Assembly: GCA_023436615.1 (NCBI GenBank)
Contig: JAEZIO010000037.1
Coordinates: forward strand, 30,015 to 94,014
From: Pseudomonadota bacterium
GTDB taxonomy: Bacteria > Pseudomonadota > Alphaproteobacteria > Sphingomonadales > Sphingomonadaceae
Direction: 5' to 3'
DNA: 64,000 bases
Translations under genes and position numbers: made by a program
Notes under the pieces: model-generated
Databases searched by the model: none
Told to the model about the DNA's origin: nothing
The model's input: only the letters and a program-made list of their open reading frames with translations
Shown here: piece by piece, positions 60,683 to 64,000 of the stretch
Layout of the letters: every line of letters begins with the position of its first letter
Numbering within the stretch: the first letter of the stretch is position 1

Positions 60683-61039
60683 ATGCTGCATCTGTTCGCG
60701 CAATCGCAGGCTTCCGAACCGTCGCACCGGCTTCATCCGGAGCCGGTCACCCGCGTGGCAAGCCTCCGCAACGCACTCAGGCTTGTGGACGAATTCGGCG
60801 GCGGCCCAGCTTCCGATTTCGACGATCGACTATCGGCGCGGTGGGAGAGCGCGGGCGAGGCGGCGAAGCGCTGCTTCGATCGGCGCTCCGCCGAGCTGGT
60901 GTCGCTAGCCAGCGCCGGTCTGGAAGCGGTATCCTTCCAACGCGAGCAGGGCCTCGACGCCAGCGTGGCCGCGCTTCGCATCATCGCCGACGAGCTGAAA
61001 GCCGGACTCACCGACCTCGAGCGTATTTTCGTCCGCTAG
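60683..61039 (+). CDS. Small helical protein of unknown function
   Basis: The 118-residue product is acidic to neutral and mostly helical, with Ala/Leu/Arg-rich heptad-like stretches ('SLRNALRLVDEFGG', 'VAALRIIADELKAGLTDLERIF'). No family recognised. It starts 44 bp after the CtrA-like regulator gene behind a near-consensus CtrA site, so it may be a target or partner. Its stop interlocks with the convergent sulfurtransferase stop in CTAG at 61036-61039. Confidence 0.7.
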   Translation: MLHLFAQSQASEPSHRLHPEPVTRVASLRNALRLVDEFGGGPASDFDDRLSARWESAGEAAKRCFDRRSAELVSLASAGLEAVSFQREQGLDASVAALRIIADELKAGLTDLERIFVR

Positions 61040-61881
61040 GCGGCACCCAACGCCTTTGGCGTGTCCGGGTCGGCGCCCCACTCGCTCCAGCTTCCGTCGT
61101 ATAGCCGGGCATCGTCATTGCCGAGCAGGTGGGCTGCGAAGATCAGTGCGTTGGCGGTCACGCCCGACCCGCAGCTTGCGACGAAGGGCGCGGCCGGGTC
61201 GGCCTTCGCGCTTTCGAACAGCGAGCGAAGCTCCTCGCGGCTCCGGAAAGTCCCGTCTTCATTATAGAGCGACGAGAACGGCACGTTGCGAGCGCCGGGG
61301 ATATGGCCCGGCGCGACCCCGGGCCGGAGGTCCGCCTCGCTGCCCTCGAACCGCGGCGCGCCCCGCGCATCGACGATGGGAAGCTCGGGACTTCCGAGGA
61401 GATAGGCCTTGGTCACCACATCGCGTCCCTCGGCGACGTCGAAGCGTGCCTGACGCGGCTCCGGTTCGCCGCGTTCGACCGGCCGCCCCTCCGCGACCCA
61501 TTTCTGGAACCCCCCGTCGAGGATCGCGACTTGTCGAGCGCCGAAATGGCGAAGCATGAACCAGCCGCGCGCTGCCGTCCGGATAGGGGAATTGTCGTAG
61601 ACGACGATTCGATCATCGCTCCCGATCCCGATGGCCTCCATCGCGCGGACGAAGTCCGCCGCGCCCGGAAGCATGTGCGGGGCAGGATGCGAGCCGTCCC
61701 GAACTTCGTCGATATCGAGGAAGCGAGCGCCTGGGATGTGCGCCTGCAAATATTCCGCACGCCCGCTCCGGCCGCTCGCCGGCATGTGCCAACTGGAGTC
61801 GACGACGGCCAGGCCCGGTTCGCCGAGATGCTCGGCAAGCCAGTCAGTTGAAACGAGCGATTCCAACGCTTCCTCCGTCAT
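61036..61881 (-). CDS. sseA: 3-mercaptopyruvate / thiosulfate sulfurtransferase (two rhodanese domains)
   Basis: The 281-residue product has two rhodanese domains; the second has the active Cys237 in 'VASCGSGVTA', the CGSGVT type associated with 3-mercaptopyruvate sulfurtransferase. The first has 'YDNSPIRTAARGWFMLRHFGARQVAILDGGFQKWV'. The ATG at 61881 lies inside the left end of palindromic repeat B. The open frame goes on to 61914 through the repeat. The gene-name assignment rests on motif and length. Confidence 0.88.
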   Translation of the reverse strand: MTEEALESLVSTDWLAEHLGEPGLAVVDSSWHMPASGRSGRAEYLQAHIPGARFLDIDEVRDGSHPAPHMLPGAADFVRAMEAIGIGSDDRIVVYDNSPIRTAARGWFMLRHFGARQVAILDGGFQKWVAEGRPVERGEPEPRQARFDVAEGRDVVTKAYLLGSPELPIVDARGAPRFEGSEADLRPGVAPGHIPGARNVPFSSLYNEDGTFRSREELRSLFESAKADPAAPFVASCGSGVTANALIFAAHLLGNDDARLYDGSWSEWGADPDTPKALGAA

Positions 61882-61954
61882 TGCGAGGCCCGTAGGGCCG
61901 TGGCAATCCAGCAACGAACTCTAGGCTGGATTGCTTCGCTTCGCTCGCAATGAC
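61877..61954. repeat. Palindromic dispersed repeat, copy B, between sseA and ung
   Basis: The 78-bp element is bounded by GTCATTGC (61877-61884) and GCAATGAC (61947-61954) with the inner pair GCAATCCAG (61903-61911) and CTGGATTGC (61926-61934). CAT at 61879-61881 is the sseA start and ATG at 61950-61952 the ung start. It shares boundaries and inner arms with copy A at 21433-21499. Confidence 0.85.
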
Positions 61955-62660
61955 GACCGTTACAAGTCAACAGATCAAGCTTCACCCGAGCTGGCTGGAG
62001 CCGCTGAAAAGCGAGTTCGGGGATCCGTACATGGCGGAACTCAAGCGTTTTCTGGCGGCGGAGCGGGAACGCGGCCGGACGATCTTCCCGCGCCCGGCGA
62101 ACTGGTTCCGCGCGCTTGACCTCACGCCGCTAGACAAGGTGCGCGTCGCCATCCTCGGCCAGGACCCGTATCACGGTCGCGGGCAGGCGCATGGGCTGTG
62201 TTTCTCGGTCCCTCCCGAAGTCCGGCCGCCGCCAAGCCTGGTCAACATATTCAAGGAACTGCAGAGCGATCTCGGCCTGACCCCGTCGCCTCACGGCTTC
62301 CTCGAGCATTGGGCGCGGCAGGGCGTGCTGCTCCTGAACAGCGTGCTGACGGTTGAGATGGGCCAAGCCGGGTCGCATCGCCAGCGGGGGTGGGAGCGGT
62401 TCACCGACGCGGTCGTGCGCTTGGTGAACGCCAGGCCCGACCCAGTCGTATTCATGCTGTGGGGCAGCTACGCGCAAAAGAAGGCGGCGTTTGTCGACCA
62501 GTCACGCCACCTGGTGCTCAAGGCTCCGCACCCGTCGCCGCTTTCCGCACACAGCGGCTTCTTCGGCTGCCGGCATTTCTCCAAGGCAAATGCGTTCCTC
62601 GAGGAGCGCGGGCTGCAGCCGATCGACTGGGCGTTGCCCGAGTGTCCCGCCGGCGAGTAA
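61950..62660 (+). CDS. ung: Uracil-DNA glycosylase (family 1)
   Basis: Ung removes uracil from DNA. The 236-residue product has the catalytic motif 'GQDPYHG' with Asp72, 'VLLLNSVLTVEMGQAGSH', 'FMLWGSYAQ' and the leucine-loop 'APHPSPLSAHSGFFGCRHFS'. The start at ATG 61950 is within repeat B; the residues after it ('KLHPSWLEPLKSEFGDPYM') align to the family N-terminus, so a later start would truncate it. queF follows 11 bp downstream. Confidence 0.95.
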   Translation: MTTVTSQQIKLHPSWLEPLKSEFGDPYMAELKRFLAAERERGRTIFPRPANWFRALDLTPLDKVRVAILGQDPYHGRGQAHGLCFSVPPEVRPPPSLVNIFKELQSDLGLTPSPHGFLEHWARQGVLLLNSVLTVEMGQAGSHRQRGWERFTDAVVRLVNARPDPVVFMLWGSYAQKKAAFVDQSRHLVLKAPHPSPLSAHSGFFGCRHFSKANAFLEERGLQPIDWALPECPAGE

Positions 62661-62671
62661 AGGCCGCCGCG

Positions 62672-63118
62672 ATGGAAACGCGTCATCTTGGAAAGCCCAC
62701 GGCCCTGCCCGCCTCGCCCGAGGAGGCGGTGCTCGATTACGTGCCGAACCCGCGGCCGGGCGAGCTGTACCTGGTGCGTTTCGCCGCGCCCGAGTTCACA
62801 TCGCTGTGCCCGGTGACGGGCCAGCCGGACTTCGCGCACCTCGTGATCGACTATGCGCCGGCCGAGGCAATCGTCGAGAGCAAGAGCCTCAAGCTGTTCC
62901 TCGGGGCATTCCGCAACCATTGCGGCTTCCATGAGGACGTGACCGTCGGCATCGCGCGGCGGCTGACGGACGAGATGAAGCCGGCATGGCTTCGCATAGG
63001 CGGCTACTGGTATCCGCGCGGGGGAATGCCGATCGACGTGTTCTGGCAGAGCGGTCCTCCGCCCGCCGGCCTCTGGGTGCCGGGCCAGGGCGTGCAGCCG
63101 TACCGCGGACGCGGGTGA
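62672..63118 (+). CDS. queF: NADPH-dependent 7-cyano-7-deazaguanine reductase QueF
   Basis: QueF reduces preQ0 to preQ1 for queuosine synthesis. From ATG 62672 the 148-residue product has the active site 'SLCPVTGQPDFAHL' with Cys46 and Asp53 and the 'ESKSLKLFLGAFRNHCGFHE' stretch with the QueF motif. It is the single-domain form. The frame runs far upstream through ung out of phase and is not used. Confidence 0.94.
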   Translation: METRHLGKPTALPASPEEAVLDYVPNPRPGELYLVRFAAPEFTSLCPVTGQPDFAHLVIDYAPAEAIVESKSLKLFLGAFRNHCGFHEDVTVGIARRLTDEMKPAWLRIGGYWYPRGGMPIDVFWQSGPPPAGLWVPGQGVQPYRGRG

Positions 63119-63121
63119 TTT

Positions 63122-64000
63122 TTAGCGGTAGGTCGCTTCGCTGCCAGGCATCGGATCAGCACTTGCGGGGATAGGCTCCGCAGCGCGTCGGCGGGTCCAC
63201 GTGTAGAGCACACCGATCAGGCCTGCGAACAGCAGCGAACCGGCCGGCACCTGCCATCCCGTCGCGTCGGTAACGGCGAGCACGTCCGGGTTGTCCGATG
63301 CGGCGACCAGGCCCGCGTACACGACGTTGAACAGGCTGTCGCCGACGATAAGGCCGGTGGCTGCGAGCACGCCCATGCGCTCCGCGAAGCCGGGCTGCGC
63401 CTGTCGCTCTGCCCATCGGTTGTAAAGGTGGCCGATGACGGCGCCGACGACGATGAGAGCGGTAACGCCCACGGGCAGGTAGATGCCCATGCCGACACCC
63501 AGCGGCGGCAGCGCCCAGCCGCGCCTTGCGCCCCTCAGGAGCTCGTCGATGACGATCGCGACGGCGCCGATTGCGGCACCGACGCCGATCAACCCCCAGT
63601 CGAGCGTTCCGCCGAGGACGCCCTGAGCAATCGCTGAGATCAGGGCAGCCTGCGGCGCCGCGAGCGCGTCGTCGCCGGCGCCAGGCGCGCCGACGAACCC
63701 GAAGCTCTGGTTGAGGAGGTCCAGGATCGGCGGGATGACCACCGCTCCGAAGAGCACGCCAAGGACCAGCGAGAATTGCTGGCGCCACGGCGTCGCCGCG
63801 ACCAGCTGGCCGGTCTTGAGATCCTGCAGATTGTCGTTGGAGATCGTGGCCACGCCGAACACGATCGCCGTTACGAACAATGCGAAGGCGACCAGGGACT
63901 TGGTCGCATCGGCGTCCGACCCGGGGAACAGCAGGGCGAGGATGATCGAGATACCGAGGACGGACAGGATGCCGACGCCGGAAATGGGGCTGTTCGACGC
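63122..64000 (-). CDS. OPT family oligopeptide transporter, 5' end outside window
   Basis: The minus-strand frame is open from the right edge to the stop at 63122, giving 292 codons of the C-terminal part. It is polytopic, with 'ATISNDNLQDLKTGQLV', 'PWRQQF', 'PPLGVGMGIYLPV' and 'GLIVGDSLFNVVYAGLVAA', as in bacterial OPT transporters of peptides. It is convergent with queF, 3 bp apart. Confidence 0.93.
   Translation of the reverse strand, partial: ASNSPISGVGILSVLGISIILALLFPGSDADATKSLVAFALFVTAIVFGVATISNDNLQDLKTGQLVAATPWRQQFSLVLGVLFGAVVIPPILDLLNQSFGFVGAPGAGDDALAAPQAALISAIAQGVLGGTLDWGLIGVGAAIGAVAIVIDELLRGARRGWALPPLGVGMGIYLPVGVTALIVVGAVIGHLYNRWAERQAQPGFAERMGVLAATGLIVGDSLFNVVYAGLVAASDNPDVLAVTDATGWQVPAGSLLFAGLIGVLYTWTRRRAAEPIPASADPMPGSEATYR

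Overview
The window looks like a chromosomal segment of a GC-rich alphaproteobacterium of the order Sphingomonadales (Sphingomonas/Sphingomicrobium-like). This is inferred from the dcw cluster content and order, a receiver-less regulator with a CtrA-type DNA-binding domain, a meso-DAP type MurE, DUF3035 and DUF5985 proteins, and GANTC/TTAA-type sites. No database search was possible. I see no tRNA, rRNA, prophage, insertion sequence or CRISPR array.

Layout. 1-13.6 kb: a minus-strand division and cell wall (dcw) operon in the order mraZ-rsmH-ftsL like-ftsI-murE-murF-mraY-murD-ftsW-murG-murC-murB, with nearly every junction a 4-nt start/stop overlap; murB runs off the left edge. 13.6-15.1 kb: two minus-strand proteins of unknown role and a divergent small lipoprotein ending at a strong terminator. 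15.2-19.5 kb: purL, the iron genes bfd and bfr, and a DUF418 membrane protein. 19.5-23.5 kb: an orphan Hpt protein, then a der-bamB-TPR unit. 23.7-29.1 kb: an ABC transporter whose permease is fused to an M1 metallopeptidase, then panB. 29.2-31.7 kb: a manganese (yybP-ykoY) riboswitch in front of mntP and a CDF metal exporter. 31.7-38.2 kb: L,D-transpeptidase, glutaredoxin, guaA, CAP protein, thioesterase, flavin oxidoreductase, DUF488, and a wHTH-DUF5985-DUF5985 operon. 38.4-45.8 kb: two large soluble hybrid histidine kinases, the first with nine near-identical 92-residue HAMP units. 45.9-49.2 kb: small lipoprotein and membrane genes and a prolyl oligopeptidase. 49.3-54.0 kb: rpsM-rpsK-rpoA and rplQ, separated by low-complexity exported proteins. 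54.2-60.1 kb: ribF-GDPD-ileS-lspA-DUF3035 on the plus strand. 60.1-64 kb: the receiver-less CtrA-like regulator, a sulfurtransferase, ung, queF and a partial OPT transporter.

How it fits together. Most of the window is housekeeping: peptidoglycan precursor synthesis and septation, purine synthesis, outer-membrane assembly (bamB, DUF3035), lipoprotein processing (lspA) and translation. The accessory interest lies in regulation and repeats: the Mn riboswitch operon, the poly-HAMP kinase locus with its divergent membrane/HTH operon, the receiver-less CtrA-like factor with a near-consensus CtrA site just downstream, a palindromic repeat translated in frame inside ileS, and another palindrome whose two ends supply the start codons of two divergent genes.
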